From an uncultured Anaerolineales bacterium (GTDB lineage: Bacteria; Chloroflexota; Anaerolineae; Anaerolineales; Villigracilaceae), in assembly GCA_937928015.1 (NCBI GenBank), contig CALFXA010000252.1, positions 1-7,341 on the forward strand: DNA of 7,341 nucleotides. The letters are read 5' to 3'. The notes under the pieces were generated by a model. That model did no database searches. It worked only from the letters and a program-made list of their open reading frames with translations, and had not been told where the DNA came from. The position numbers and the translations under genes were made by a program. The first letter of the stretch is position 1, and each line of letters starts with the position of its first letter. This document shows positions 6,690 to 7,341 of the stretch, piece after piece.

Positions 6690-6699
6690 AGGAACCATC

Positions 6700-7294
6700 A
6701 TGACAGATATCGTTATCGCAGGAATCGGACAAACCGAAGTCGGCGAGCATTGGGACATCAGCCTGCGTGAGCTGGCCTTTCACGCGATCCAGGCCGCCGT
6801 CAAGGACGCGGGCGGACTGAAGCCGCAGGCCTTGTTCGTCGGCAACATGCTTTCGCCGAATCTCTCGAACCAGGCGCATCTTGGCGCGCTGCTGACGGAT
6901 TACGCAGGCCTGACCGGTATCGAGGCGGTGACCGTCGAGGCAGCGGGCGCTTCGGGTGGGGCGGCGCTGCGACAGGGCTACCTGGCCGTCAAGAGCGGCC
7001 TGGTGGATGTGGCGCTGGTCGTCGGCGTGGAAAAGTTCACCGACCAGGTCGGCTCGGGCGTGGACGCCGCCATCGCCACCACGGGCGATTCGGATTACGA
7101 AGCCGTGCAGGGTCTGACCGCCTCGGCGCAGGCGGCGCTGCTCATGCGCCGTTACATGCATCAGTATCATGTCCCTGCCGATGGCTTCGCGGGCTTTGCG
7201 CTTACCGCGCACGCCAACGGCGCGGGCAACCAATATGCCATGTTTCAGAAGGCCATCAAGCCCGAGACCTATGCCAAGGCGGAGATGGTCAGCG
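6700..7294 (+). CDS. Thiolase-fold protein (acetyl-CoA acetyltransferase-like), 3' truncated, lacking the active-site Cys
   Basis: Proteins of this archaeal/SCP2-like thiolase branch condense two acetyl-CoA to acetoacetyl-CoA, the substrate of HMG-CoA synthase. The start MTDIVIAGIGQTEVGEHWDIS, the segment LFVGNMLSPNLSNQAHLGALL, and VEAAGASGGAALRQGYLAVKSG (79-100) with VDVALVVGVEKFTD place it in the family. Authentic sequence covers 198 residues of an expected 380-400; from 7295 on the DNA is sequencing adapter, so the C-terminal half with the catalytic His and second Cys is not seen. At residue 83 the codon is GGC (Gly), where the nucleophilic Cys of the usual C-x-S-G motif is expected; no Cys occurs in the visible part. 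The ATG at 6700 is supported by AGAGG (6688-6692) seven bases upstream. It follows the esterase by 32 bases in the same operon. Catalytic competence is uncertain. Confidence 0.85.
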
Positions 7295-7341
7295 AGATCG
7301 GAAGAGCGTCGTGTAGGGAAAGAGTGTAGATCTCGGTGGTC
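7295..7341. other. Illumina TruSeq adapter contamination
   Basis: From 7295 to the end the sequence begins AGATCGGAAGAGC and continues as the known TruSeq adapter, including GTGTAGGGAAAGAGTG and ATCTCGGTGGTC. It is not genomic. Read through in frame it gives the tail IGRASCRERV, an artefact known from contaminated database entries. The true window ends at 7294. Confidence 0.97.

Noticed and set aside
7295..7329. Natural C-terminus and stop codon of the thiolase gene
   Set aside because: The bases come from the sequencing adapter; the gene is simply truncated at 7294.

Overview
The window reads as GC-rich bacterial chromosome, most likely a member of the Chloroflexota (Anaerolineae-like). The grounds are indirect: a mevalonate-type isoprenoid operon combining a class II HMG-CoA reductase with an archaeal-type HMG-CoA synthase, a soluble double-GAF histidine kinase, and palindromic GTAGGGGCG...CGCCCCTAC repeats of a kind I recall from that phylum. 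The taxon is an inference; no rRNA or other marker gene is present.

Layout. Positions 1-943 (minus strand) hold the 5' two thirds of dnaA, running off the left edge. Positions 944-1419 are a 476-base AT-richer non-coding region with one perfect DnaA box, several inverted and direct repeats and an A/T-rich tract; this is the best candidate for the chromosomal origin and/or the dnaA control region. Positions 1420-3096 (minus) encode a cytoplasmic GAF-GAF-HisKA_3-HATPase sensor kinase. A 145-base divergent spacer (3097-3241) carries -10-like TATAAT boxes on both strands. From 3242 rightwards (plus) lies an apparent four-gene operon: class II HMG-CoA reductase, archaeal-type HMG-CoA synthase, a CE7 (acetyl xylan / cephalosporin C) esterase, and a thiolase-fold protein cut off by the end of the window.

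How the genes work together. Thiolase, HMG-CoA synthase and HMG-CoA reductase are the three steps from acetyl-CoA to mevalonate. In archaea the thiolase and synthase form a complex with a DUF35 protein, usually from adjacent genes. Here a CE7 esterase sits between synthase and thiolase, and the thiolase-like protein has glycine where the nucleophilic cysteine is expected (it has no cysteine in the 198 residues visible). Every gap in the operon contains a related short palindrome starting with GTAGGGGCG, and the third copy supplies the esterase stop codon.

Data quality. The last 47 bases (7295-7341) match an Illumina TruSeq adapter and are not genomic. The right end is therefore an artificial contig end, and the last residues of the apparent thiolase reading frame are an artefact.
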